Origin: Christensenella sp. UBA3798
GTDB taxonomy: Bacteria > Bacillota > Clostridia > Christensenellales > CAG-1252
Assembly (NCBI GenBank): GCA_002368735.1
Contig: DFEQ01000101.1
Coordinates: forward strand, 17,279-38,426
DNA length: 21,148 nt
Reading direction: 5' to 3'
Position numbers and translations under genes: made by a program. The notes under the pieces were generated by a model, which was not told the DNA's origin, made no database searches, and saw only the letters and a program-made list of their open reading frames with translations. Positions 13,901 to 21,142 of this stretch are shown here, in pieces (within the stretch, counting starts at the first letter, position 1; every line of letters starts with the position of its first letter).

Positions 13901-15214
13901 ATGAAAGTATGTAAATTCGGCGGCAGTAGCATGGCGTCGGGTGAGACCGTCAAAAGGGTAGCGGATATCATCCGTTCGGACGACAAGCGCAAGTACGTCG
14001 TGGTTTCCGCCCCCGGCAAGCGTTTCAAGGAGGATATCAAGATCACAGACAGCCTCCTCAACGCCTATCACGAAAGCAGAAAGGGCACCCCGCTTGCGGG
14101 TCTTTTGAAGCCCATCTTCGACCGCTTCGTCGGCATTGCCGAGGACCTTGGCATCTCCGACAAGGTCGATCTTCCCGCGATCTTCCATGAGATCGAGGCG
14201 GGCATCGCCGCATCCCCCATTCCCGACTATGCGGCGGCGCAGGGCGAGAGGTTGTCTGCGTATCTCCTCGCCGCTTACCTCGGCTACGAGTTCGTCGACG
14301 CGCGCGAAATAGTTCGCTTCGCCGAGGACGGGTCTTTCAATGCCGAATACACCAACGATATGGCGAGGAAGCGTCTTGCAGGCATCACCTCGGGCGTGGT
14401 TATCCCCGGTTTTTACGGCGCTACTTCAAGCGGGATGGTGCGCACCTTCAGCCGCGGCGGCAGCGACGTCACCGGTTCTATCATCGCGCGCGCCGTCAAG
14501 GCGGAGATCTATGAGAACTGGACGGACGTCAACGGCTTCTTGACCGCCGATCCCCGCATTGTGGATAATCCCAAACCCATCCCCGAGCTCTCCTATCGCG
14601 AGCTCAGAGAGCTCTCCTATATGGGAGCGAACGTCCTGCACCCCGAGAGCATCTTCCCGGTCAGGAAGGCGAATATCCCCATCAATATCAAAAATACCTT
14701 TGAGCCCGCAAATCCCGGCACGATGATCCTTCCCGGCGTCCTCCAGCACGATCGCCTGATAACGGGCATCGCCGGCAAGAAGGGCTTTGTCAGCATCCTT
14801 ATCGAGAAGTCGATGATGAATAACGAGATCGGCTTTACGAGAAAGCTTCTCTCTGTCCTCGAGAACCTGAATATGAGCTTTGAGCACCTCCCGAGCGGCA
14901 TCGATACGATGACCTTGATCATCGCGGACACCGAGATCGGCGGCAAGATGCAGGATCTCGTCGGCGGCATCCGCGAAGCGGTCAGTCCCGACCGCTTGGA
15001 GATCCAGTCCGATCTCGCCTTGATCGCCACCGTGGGTCACGGTATGGCGTACAAGCCGGGCACGGCGTCCCGCCTCTTTACGGCACTCTCCCGCGTCGGC
15101 GTCAATATCAAGATGATCGACCAGGGATCGAGCGAGCTCAATATCATCGTCGCAGTCTCGGGCGAAGACTACGAGAAGGCGATCAACGCGATCTATGAAG
15201 AATTTATCAACTAA
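13901..15214 (+). CDS. lysC: Aspartate kinase
   Basis: 437 residues, cytosolic. It phosphorylates aspartate, the committed step to lysine, threonine, methionine and diaminopimelate. The N-terminal nucleotide-binding motif K-F-G-G-S-S is at residues 5-10. The conserved F-S-R-G-G-S-D-V-T-G is at 183-192, and N-W-T-D-V-N-G-F-L-T-A-D-P-R, a hallmark of the family, at 206-219. The C-terminus (about 290-437) holds two ACT domains for feedback control. The length fits a monofunctional kinase. GGAG at about 8 bases supports the start. The ROK kinase begins 19 bases after its stop and is probably co-transcribed. Confidence 0.93.
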   Translation: MKVCKFGGSSMASGETVKRVADIIRSDDKRKYVVVSAPGKRFKEDIKITDSLLNAYHESRKGTPLAGLLKPIFDRFVGIAEDLGISDKVDLPAIFHEIEAGIAASPIPDYAAAQGERLSAYLLAAYLGYEFVDAREIVRFAEDGSFNAEYTNDMARKRLAGITSGVVIPGFYGATSSGMVRTFSRGGSDVTGSIIARAVKAEIYENWTDVNGFLTADPRIVDNPKPIPELSYRELRELSYMGANVLHPESIFPVRKANIPINIKNTFEPANPGTMILPGVLQHDRLITGIAGKKGFVSILIEKSMMNNEIGFTRKLLSVLENLNMSFEHLPSGIDTMTLIIADTEIGGKMQDLVGGIREAVSPDRLEIQSDLALIATVGHGMAYKPGTASRLFTALSRVGVNIKMIDQGSSELNIIVAVSGEDYEKAINAIYEEFIN

Positions 15215-15233
15215 TGCAAAGGAGTCAAACAAT

Positions 15234-16190
15234 ATGATTTATGCAGCAGTAGACGTGGGAGGAATGAGCATCAAGTGCGCTCTCGCGACGGAGGATGGAA
15301 AGATCCTCGTGAAGGACAGCTTTGTTACAAAACAGGGACTCACTTGCGCCGAGATGGCGGAGTCGACTGCCAACTTTATCAAAGGACTCGCCGCAAAAGC
15401 GGGGATCGCGGAGAGCGATATCCTCTCCTTGGGCATGGGTATCCCCGGCACCGTGGACGGCAAGAAGGGCGTGATCGTTTACTCCAATAATATCAAGCTT
15501 GAGCACGCTCCCATCGTCAAGGAGATGAAAAAGTATCTCTCCTGTCCTATCTTTGTGGATAACGACGCGAATGCGGCTGCTCTCGGCGAAGCGGTCTTTG
15601 GCGCGGCGAAAGGTCTCTCCGACGTCGTGATGATCACCATCGGGACAGGCATCGGCACGGGCATCATCGTGGATGGCAAGATGATAACGGGCAAGGGCGG
15701 CGCAGGGGCGGAGGGCGGTCATGTGACTATCCGCATGAACGGCGAAAAATGCTCCTGCGGTAATCGCGGTTGCTTTGAGGCGTATGCCTCCGCTACGGCG
15801 CTCCTTCGTCAGACCGAGGCGATGGTCGCGCGCTATCCCGACAGTCTCCTCGCCAAGCTGTGGCAGGAGAAAGGGAGGAGCGGCATCGTGCCTTTTGACG
15901 CTGCAAAAGCTGGCGACAAGGCGGGTACCAAGGTGATACGCAATTACGTCAACTATGTTTCGGTAGGCCTTGCGGGGCTGGTCAATATTTTCCGTCCCGA
16001 CGTGGTCCTGATCGGCGGCGGCGTCAGCAATCAAGGTGACTATTTCATCGATAAAGTTTCTCGCCGCTTAAATCGTATCGTCTACGGTGCAGGAGTGAAT
16101 CCGCGCGTGAAGGTAAAGGCGGCGGAACTTCGCAATGATGCGGGGTTGCTCGGCGCACTGGCGCTAGCCGTTAAGGGTGCCCACGAATAA
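15234..16190 (+). CDS. ROK family sugar kinase, probable glucokinase
   Basis: 318 residues. The ATP-binding D-V-G-G-M-S-I-K is at residues 7-14. The sugar-binding and catalytic D-N-D-A-N-A-A-A-L-G-E segment has the base at D111. The ROK signature and zinc site are H163 and C173-S-C-G-x2-G-C-F-E. The E-A-V-F-G-A-A-K-G and G-T-G-I-G-T-G motifs favour a glucokinase that makes glucose 6-phosphate, though related hexoses are possible. ATG 15234 is chosen over an upstream in-frame ATG (15195) inside the kinase gene, since AAAGGAG (15218-15224) sits at the right distance. The last 12 coding bases and the stop codon form part of the left arm of palindromic copy 2. Confidence 0.88.
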   Translation: MIYAAVDVGGMSIKCALATEDGKILVKDSFVTKQGLTCAEMAESTANFIKGLAAKAGIAESDILSLGMGIPGTVDGKKGVIVYSNNIKLEHAPIVKEMKKYLSCPIFVDNDANAAALGEAVFGAAKGLSDVVMITIGTGIGTGIIVDGKMITGKGGAGAEGGHVTIRMNGEKCSCGNRGCFEAYASATALLRQTEAMVARYPDSLLAKLWQEKGRSGIVPFDAAKAGDKAGTKVIRNYVNYVSVGLAGLVNIFRPDVVLIGGGVSNQGDYFIDKVSRRLNRIVYGAGVNPRVKVKAAELRNDAGLLGALALAVKGAHE

Positions 16191-16301
16191 GGGGGCATAT
16201 ACTTCGTTACTGTCTGCGCCTTTGCGACATCACGTACAAGGAGTACGCTCAATCGCAAAGGCTTGCCGAGCCTTGTCTCTACCCCCTTCTTCGTGGGCAC
16301 C
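16176..16301 (+). repeat. Palindromic 3'-end element, copy 2 (after ROK kinase)
   Basis: The left arm at 16176-16195 (end of the ROK gene, TAA stop, GGGGG) and the right arm at 16282-16301 are complementary at 19 of 20 positions. Inside, GCCTTTGCGA (16218-16227) pairs perfectly with TCGCAAAGGC (16253-16262), and the innermost CGTAC-AAGGA-GTACG (16233-16247) is the same as in copy 1. The outer and middle stems differ in sequence from copy 1 while keeping their pairing. Confidence 0.78.
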
Positions 16302-16329
16302 ATGTTGAAGGGTTGGAAGGGTTCTCACC

Positions 16330-16392
16330 CTAGCTGGTGGAGTAAGTGCGCGCCTATCCGTCCCCTCGCGGAGCGCTTGTCTCTGCACCACT
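16330..16392. repeat. Possible degenerate third copy of the palindromic element
   Basis: An arm CTGGTGGAG-TAAGTGCGC faces GCGCTTGTCTCTGCACCA with imperfect complementarity. The right side resembles the CCTTGTCTCTA block of copies 1 and 2, but the ACGTAC core is absent. The rest of 16302-16468 shows no recognisable gene. Confidence 0.25.
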
Positions 16393-16468
16393 CTCCGCGC
16401 TCGCTGATTGAGTATAAGAAGTACGCGGAAGAACTCTCAAAACTCGACGTTTTGTTTTGATCACGATT

Positions 16469-17692
16469 TCACGGGGTCGCCGCGCTGTTTAGTGCGGGGA
16501 CCTCTTTTTTTATCTCCGCTTCGGGCGTCTCGGGTGCCACGTAGTCCTTGCCGCTTCTGAGCACAGCAAAGATGACGCGCACCATCTTTTTCATTCCGTG
16601 CGAGAGCGCCACGAAGAAGTGCTTGCCCTCGGCGCGCTTCCTGTCCACGTAGGCGCGCATCGTGGGGTCGATGACGTAGGCGGACTTGGTGGCTTGAAAG
16701 ACGGCGTTTCTGAGGTACTTCGAGCCCTTCTTGACCATCGGGGTGCGGGTCAGCACGTACTTGCCCGACTGGTATATCGTGGGCTCGCACCCCACGAAGG
16801 CAAGCAGCTTGGCGCTCGTTGGAAAGTTCTTGATGTTGCCTATCTCGGCGAGGATGGTCGCCCCCGTGGTCGCGCCTATGCCCGGAATGGTGAGGATAGG
16901 GGAGCGCAGGCGGGTAAGGATGCTTTTCAGCTTGTCCTCCACCATCTCCACTTCGCTTTCAAGAAAGGCAATATGTTTGGCGATATGCTTTAGTTCGTAG
17001 GCGTCCCCCGCGTTGCTCACCCCGATGCTGGTCTCGGCGGCTTCGATGAGTTCGTCGGCGCGCTTGCCGTACCTACCGTAGGACATCTTATTCAGGTTTC
17101 GTATCAGCACGTCGCGGTCGGCGGATAAGACCTCGCGCGGGGAGGAATATCGCCCGATGAGCTCTATCGCGCTGCGGTAGTTGACGTTGAAGTGCTTTTC
17201 AAATTCGGGAAAGACCACTTGGAGCACCCTGCGATATCGGTTTTTGGTGGATTGCACCGTCTTTAAAAGTCGATAGCGGTAGCGGGTGAGCGAGCGGAGG
17301 ACGTGCACGTCGTTGACGACGTAGCGCTTCTTTTCTATCTCGGTCTCGCTGGTCACCTCGGCGATATACCTAGCGTCGCTCTTATCGGTCTTGGTATTGC
17401 GGAGCGACTTGGACTTCCGATACAGGTTTACCTTCAAGGGGTTCAGGGCGAGCACAGCGTACCCCTTCGCCTTGAGGTTTTCGATGAGGTTGTGCGAGTA
17501 GTGCCCCGTGTATTCTAAGCCCACTTTGACCTCTTCCTTGCGCCGTTTGCTCCTCTTTACTATCTCGTCGAAGGCGATAAAGCCCTCGCGCGAGTTTTCA
17601 AAAGTGTAGTTATCCACGAGCACCTCGCCGTCGTCCCGCATGATGTGGCAGTCGTGCTTGTCCTTCGCCACGTCTATCCCTACGTATATCAT
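16469..17692 (-). CDS. IS110-family transposase (DEDD recombinase)
   Basis: 407 residues, intact. The N-terminal RuvC-like domain shows the four acidic residues D7 (G-I-D-V-A-K-D-K-H), E60 (G-L-E-Y-T-G-H-Y), and D103 and D106 (K-T-D-K-S-D-A-R). A coiled middle part is followed by the C-terminal transposase_20 domain: L-T-I-P-G-I-G-A at 267-274, A-F-V-G-C-E-P, and Y-Q-S309-G-K with the serine thought to be catalytic. The start at 17692 (MIYVGIDVAK) is chosen because AAGGAGG lies just upstream; an in-frame ATG at 17713 would overlap that site. By family knowledge it cuts and rejoins DNA guided by a bridge RNA from the element's own non-coding end. Confidence 0.92.
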   Translation of the reverse strand: MIYVGIDVAKDKHDCHIMRDDGEVLVDNYTFENSREGFIAFDEIVKRSKRRKEEVKVGLEYTGHYSHNLIENLKAKGYAVLALNPLKVNLYRKSKSLRNTKTDKSDARYIAEVTSETEIEKKRYVVNDVHVLRSLTRYRYRLLKTVQSTKNRYRRVLQVVFPEFEKHFNVNYRSAIELIGRYSSPREVLSADRDVLIRNLNKMSYGRYGKRADELIEAAETSIGVSNAGDAYELKHIAKHIAFLESEVEMVEDKLKSILTRLRSPILTIPGIGATTGATILAEIGNIKNFPTSAKLLAFVGCEPTIYQSGKYVLTRTPMVKKGSKYLRNAVFQATKSAYVIDPTMRAYVDRKRAEGKHFFVALSHGMKKMVRVIFAVLRSGKDYVAPETPEAEIKKEVPALNSAATP

Positions 17693-17714
17693 ATCTCTCC
17701 TCCTTCGCAACAAT

Positions 17715-17737
17715 AAAAATGCGGCAATTCTGCCGCA
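17715..17737 (-). terminator. Terminator-like hairpin before the IS110 transposase
   Basis: On the minus strand TGCGGCA-GAAT-TGCCGCA is followed by TTTTT, just upstream of the transposase ribosome binding site. It would end the leader RNA and restrict transposase expression or block outside transcription. Confidence 0.6.
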
Positions 17738-17811
17738 TACGCTCCGCCCCGTATCCTCCTCGTAAAAACGACTGGCGTTAGGTATTGAAAAAAACCGGAA
17801 TGACGGAGCGC
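17715..17811 (-). ncRNA. Candidate IS110 bridge RNA
   Basis: A minus-strand transcript would start near 17811, after TATAAT (17823-17818), and end at a T-rich hairpin (17737-17720). CGCTCCG (17810-17804 on the minus strand) pairs with CGGAGCG (17746-17740), closing a loop of about 57 bases that could hold guide segments. Location and orientation match IS110-group bridge RNAs, which lie 5' of the transposase. At about 97 bases it is shorter than the best-known examples, so the true RNA may extend further. Confidence 0.4.
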
Positions 17812-17817
17812 AACTCT

Positions 17818-17848
17818 ATTATAGCATATTTTCGATAGAAAACATCAA
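17818..17848 (-). promoter_or_regulatory. Promoter driving the IS110 leader
   Basis: Minus strand: TTGATG (17848-17843), a 19-base spacer and TATAAT (17823-17818) with TGC upstream. In IS110 elements the junction of a circular form can build a stronger promoter from the two ends; here part of it may be supplied by flanking DNA. Confidence 0.45.
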
Positions 17849-17870
17849 TAGGGGAATTCCGCGCCTTTTC

Positions 17871-17899
17871 TTTACTTCGAGCTCGCGTCGTGGTATAAT
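17871..17899 (+). promoter_or_regulatory. Promoter of the MDR dehydrogenase gene
   Basis: TTTACT (17871-17876), a 17-base spacer and a perfect TATAAT (17894-17899) with TGG upstream. AGGAAGG (17914-17920) precedes ATG 17927. Confidence 0.65.
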
Positions 17900-17926
17900 A
17901 GTGATACCTTGATAGGAAGGTGTAGT

Positions 17927-18901
17927 ATGAAAGTATGGAAAATCGTGGGGCCGAAGACCCTCTCGATGGAGGAAGTCCAGGGAGAGCTCCGTCCCGGCTA
18001 TGTAAAGGTGAAGGTGACCAAGCTCGGCTTGACGAGCGCCGATCTTGCCGTGTTTGAAGGGCAGACCGACGTCGAGCTTCCCATCATTCCCGGTCGTATC
18101 GCCACGGCGGTCATCAGCGAGGTGAACGAGGGTAGCCGCTTCCGCAAGGGCGAGCGCGTACTCCTTTCCCCCTATATGAAGGATGACAAGGGGAGGATTT
18201 TCACCCGTGGTCTGGATATGGACGGTTATCTCTCCGACTACGTCGTTCTTCCCGAGAGTGCCGTCTTTGCTCTTCCCGAGTCTATCACCGAGGATATGGC
18301 GGTGTTTACCGAATATATCAGCATCGCGGCGGGGCTCACCGATAAATTGGACCTCAAGCACGAGCAATACGTGGCTATCCTCGGCGCCAATGCGCTGGGT
18401 CTCATCTTTGCCCAGCTCGCCATCTACTATCAGGCGATCCCCATCATCATCGACCGCTCCGAGAAGAAACTCGAGGAGGCGGCGTCCTTCGGCATCTATT
18501 ATCGCATCAATTCTTCCAAGCAGGACGCGGCGCGCCGCATTCGTCAGATCACCTGCGGCAAGATGGCGGACTGCACCGTCTTTGAATGTCGCTCGGCGCA
18601 GCAGCCGCAGCTCGCCTTCTCCTTGACGGCGGAAGGGGGCAAGGTGGGCATCGTTGGATACGACGCATTCGTCAGCAAGCTCAATGCCGATATCTCCGCC
18701 ATCATGGGTCGTCAGCTCTCCGTCGTGGGCATCAATAACGGCGCCGCGGATATGAATTCCGCCATCAACCTCCTTGCCAACGAGGTGGTGCGGGTGGATA
18801 ACATCGCGGATAAGACGGTGGACTTCCTCGCCGCCCCGACTGCCTTTACCGACTCCGTCGACAGCGAGAACAATTATCTGAAGATACTTATTAAATTCTG
18901 A
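17927..18901 (+). CDS. Medium-chain dehydrogenase/reductase without zinc ligands
   Basis: 324 residues with the alcohol dehydrogenase-like (MDR) layout: a GroES-like N-terminal domain, then a Rossmann domain with A-I-L-G-A-N-A-L-G (150-158). The catalytic zinc cysteine (usually G-x-C-x-T/S-D) reads L-T36-S-A-D, and the G-H-E motif reads G56-R-I. The four-cysteine structural zinc lobe is absent. It is therefore not a classical zinc alcohol dehydrogenase; a quinone-oxidoreductase-like or non-catalytic role is possible, with substrate unknown. The glycine-rich nucleotide loop is also atypical (GANALG for GxGxxG), so cofactor binding is uncertain. Start set by AGGAAGG and its promoter. Stands alone, convergent with the TIR gene. 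Confidence 0.75.
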   Translation: MKVWKIVGPKTLSMEEVQGELRPGYVKVKVTKLGLTSADLAVFEGQTDVELPIIPGRIATAVISEVNEGSRFRKGERVLLSPYMKDDKGRIFTRGLDMDGYLSDYVVLPESAVFALPESITEDMAVFTEYISIAAGLTDKLDLKHEQYVAILGANALGLIFAQLAIYYQAIPIIIDRSEKKLEEAASFGIYYRINSSKQDAARRIRQITCGKMADCTVFECRSAQQPQLAFSLTAEGGKVGIVGYDAFVSKLNADISAIMGRQLSVVGINNGAADMNSAINLLANEVVRVDNIADKTVDFLAAPTAFTDSVDSENNYLKILIKF

Positions 18902-18905
18902 TCGT

Positions 18906-18953
18906 AAAAAACGCACCTTTCCCGCTTCAATTGCTGAAAGGTGCATTTTTTTT
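18906..18953. terminator. Bidirectional terminator between MDR and TIR genes
   Basis: GCACCTTTC (18913-18921) pairs with GAAAGGTGC (18936-18944). It is preceded by six As (18906-18911) and followed by eight Ts (18946-18953), so it can end transcripts from both converging genes. Confidence 0.85.
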
Positions 18954-18983
18954 GAAGAGATTATTACCGGAGCTTTTTGCTCA

Positions 18984-19664
18984 TTAATCTGAAATTGTTT
19001 TTCTTATCACATCCCAAAGCTCGTTCATCAGTTTTATCAAATTAGAAAAATCCGGCGTTTGCGAGTGTTTCAAGATCTGTAACTCAGAGAAAATCAAATC
19101 ACGAAGATTATTCAATTTGCGATTGTGTTTTCCCTCATATGTATTATTTGTTAAATCGTACAACAAATCGATGAAGGATTGGAGGTGTTCATTGGCGCCT
19201 TCATTTGCAATCTTAGTCAATAGGGCATCCATTTCGTGAAGTTTCTTTTGAAATGCGTTCCCCAATACATTAACCAATGATTGGCGGATAATCGTTTTTT
19301 GCTGTTCGATTGATGGGATCTTATCCAGTTCGAGCCAATGCTTGTTTTTTAAGTAATAATTGAATTGACCTTCCGGCGCAAAATTATCCAACTTGCAGGG
19401 GATTACGAGTTTATTATAGTTCATTGCCAGTTCTAATTCATTTTTCACGTGTTCCGATTTATTTGAATTCTCTGAAAACAGCAGTAAAATGCATTCGACC
19501 TGGCTGATCGCGTCGTTGATGCTTTCGGAATAAATCGTGCCACCGATAAGGTCGCGATAGGCGATCCAGCAAGGTATTTTTAAATCGTTTTCGATGTAGT
19601 TCAAGATTAGGTCGGCAAACGCTCGATCCTTATTGGAATATGAGATAAATACGCGTGCTTTCAT
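18984..19664 (-). CDS. Stand-alone TIR-domain protein
   Basis: 226 residues. The TIR domain spans about 1-135: V-F-I-S-Y-S-N-K-D at 5-13, W-I-A-Y-R-D (BB-loop region) at 33-38, I-L-L-L-F-S-E-N-S at 59-67, and S-E-H-V-K-N-E-L-E-L-A with E76 as the likely catalytic glutamate of an NAD-cleaving TIR. The rest (136-226) is helical and unassigned. Bacterial TIR proteins of this size include ThsB of Thoeris and other immune enzymes, but no ThsA-like partner lies beside it here. The gene is clearly AT-richer than its neighbours, suggesting horizontal acquisition. AAGGAG 8 bases upstream and a strong promoter support the start. Confidence 0.88.
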   Translation of the reverse strand: MKARVFISYSNKDRAFADLILNYIENDLKIPCWIAYRDLIGGTIYSESINDAISQVECILLLFSENSNKSEHVKNELELAMNYNKLVIPCKLDNFAPEGQFNYYLKNKHWLELDKIPSIEQQKTIIRQSLVNVLGNAFQKKLHEMDALLTKIANEGANEHLQSFIDLLYDLTNNTYEGKHNRKLNNLRDLIFSELQILKHSQTPDFSNLIKLMNELWDVIRKTISD

Positions 19665-19694
19665 AATAATAACTCCTTTTTTATATCATTGAAA

Positions 19695-19723
19695 ATAATA
19701 CCATTTTTCGATCAAATTGTCAA
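19695..19723 (-). promoter_or_regulatory. Strong promoter of the TIR gene
   Basis: Minus strand: consensus -35 TTGACA (19723-19718), an exact 17-base spacer and TATTAT (19700-19695) with TGG upstream. It is the best match to a sigma-A promoter in the window. Confidence 0.8.
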
Positions 19724-19768
19724 CCCAATCCTGACAAATAGGATATATTCCTTAAGGCAGAGAGTCTT

Positions 19769-21106
19769 TTAGAACAATAGCGGCAAATATCCGTGCAGGA
19801 AACTTTCAAAAGTCGATATCGCCTGCGAAGCGGCGCTTCTTTCCGCCTCCGATATGCCGTCCGTCGCGTCGAAAGCGGAGAGAGCGGGCAGGGCGGCGAT
19901 CATTTCATCAAAGGTGGCGGCGGGGGCGCCGCTGTTTTCTAACAGTTCTCTGTTGAAGAGATAGGCGAGGGTGTCTTGCGCGCCGCCAAGCACGGTGAGT
20001 ATTTCGTCCAAGGCGCGCTGTAAGGCGCTCTTACCGTCAAGGCTCATAGCGGAGTATGCCGTATAGGCGGTATACAGACGATATACGTTATCCGCCAGGC
20101 GGGCGTCCTCCTCGGTGAAGACGATGAAAGTGCCGTCCACGGTGAACCCCTTGACGGTCGCTTCGCGCGCGATATATTCGTCATATCCGCCCGAGCGCGC
20201 GTCGTATTGTTCCTTGGTGATGATGGTCGTCTCCCATCCATCGTATTTGTAGCCGTAATAGACCACCCGCTCCTCCTTCTCGTAGGGGAGCCCCATAAAG
20301 AGGGAGGCGTCCGCCTTGTCGAAGAAGTCGGATGTAAAGGATAATATGGCGTCGTATCCCCCGAGGAATGCGGATAATAGCGAGCGGAGATAGGCTTTGT
20401 TCTCTTCAAGGAGGGCAGATATCTGCGGGTCGTCCCCCTTCTCTTCCAGTTCATCCAGGGCGGAGGAGGCAAGGGATAGGAGATATTCCTTGGCTTGCGG
20501 GGAGATGCCCACGGCTTTCTTGAACGCCGATACGAGGGTGAGCATCAGGGTGTTGACTTCCTTTTGGTTCAAACTGTCGGTATTGCCGTCCAGGAGAGCC
20601 TCGAGGATGTCGCCCCCCACCGCCATATTCTGTCCGAGGAGAAGGGCGGCGAGCTTTTCGCAGTCCGATAAGGTATAGGGCGTGTCCTCGCGGTATTTCT
20701 TTGCCGCGGCGTAATAGATGCGTCCCGCCACTTCGGGGCTGCCTACCGATGCGGCGACGGTAGAGAGCGCGTCGCGATAGAGGGCGGCGCGTTCGATGGT
20801 ATAGGAGTTGTTTTTGATATCGAGGTACACTTCGGCAAATGCGTCCCCCTTCTCTTTAAGGGCGGAGAGCAGGGCAATGCTTTCGGCGTCTTCCGTGCCT
20901 GCGTCCGAAAGAAGGGACAGAAGGGCGTTGGCTACGTCGTCGTATGCCTCGTCGCCTTGGAAAGCGGCGCGCGTCAGACTAAGGGCAAGCGCGTCCTTGT
21001 CAAGAGTTTCGGGGGTGGAAGGCGCTTTTTCTTCGCAGGCGAAAAACCCCGCCGACAGGGCGAGGATACAAGCGAATATCAGCATTAGGCAAAGCACTCT
21101 TTTCAT
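19769..21106 (-). CDS. Putative lipoprotein, function unknown
   Basis: 445 residues. The N-terminus M-K-R-V-L-C-L-M-L-I-F-A-C followed by F21-F-A-C24 looks like a lipoprotein signal. The lipobox is not canonical (F instead of L/V/I at -3), so lipidation is likely but not certain. The mature part is rich in A, L, S, E and D, helical in appearance, with no domain I recognise. ATG 21106 is preferred over an in-frame ATG at 21142, because the latter would precede the signal peptide with charged residues and lies in the -35 region of a good promoter. The TIR gene lies 104 bases downstream on the same strand but has its own promoter. Confidence 0.75.
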   Translation of the reverse strand: MKRVLCLMLIFACILALSAGFFACEEKAPSTPETLDKDALALSLTRAAFQGDEAYDDVANALLSLLSDAGTEDAESIALLSALKEKGDAFAEVYLDIKNNSYTIERAALYRDALSTVAASVGSPEVAGRIYYAAAKKYREDTPYTLSDCEKLAALLLGQNMAVGGDILEALLDGNTDSLNQKEVNTLMLTLVSAFKKAVGISPQAKEYLLSLASSALDELEEKGDDPQISALLEENKAYLRSLLSAFLGGYDAILSFTSDFFDKADASLFMGLPYEKEERVVYYGYKYDGWETTIITKEQYDARSGGYDEYIAREATVKGFTVDGTFIVFTEEDARLADNVYRLYTAYTAYSAMSLDGKSALQRALDEILTVLGGAQDTLAYLFNRELLENSGAPAATFDEMIAALPALSAFDATDGISEAERSAASQAISTFESFLHGYLPLLF

Positions 21107-21113
21107 CTTTCTT

Positions 21114-21142
21114 AATATAACACACGCGCGCGCATTCGTCAA
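21114..21142 (-). promoter_or_regulatory. Promoter of the putative lipoprotein gene
   Basis: Minus strand: TTGACG (21142-21137), a 17-base spacer with a run of alternating GC, and TATATT (21119-21114) with TGT upstream. The -10 box ends only 7 bases before ATG 21106, so the predicted transcript has almost no leader. Confidence 0.55.

Larger units (their letters stand above)
16462..17830 (-). mobile_element. IS110-family insertion sequence
   Basis: The extent is approximate: IS110 elements have no terminal inverted repeats and usually leave no target duplication, so exact ends cannot be read. The element includes the transposase and a 5' non-coding leader with a promoter, a closed stem (17740-17810) and a terminator-like hairpin. 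It sits next to palindromic repeats, a known preference of several IS110 members. Transposase and leader look intact, so the element may be active. Confidence 0.6.

Noticed and set aside
16263..16460. Short plus-strand frame ending in a plausible-looking lysine-rich tail just before the IS110 element
   Set aside because: It starts inside the right arm of the palindromic element with no ribosome binding site; only the last 18 or so codons look protein-like, not enough to call a gene fragment.
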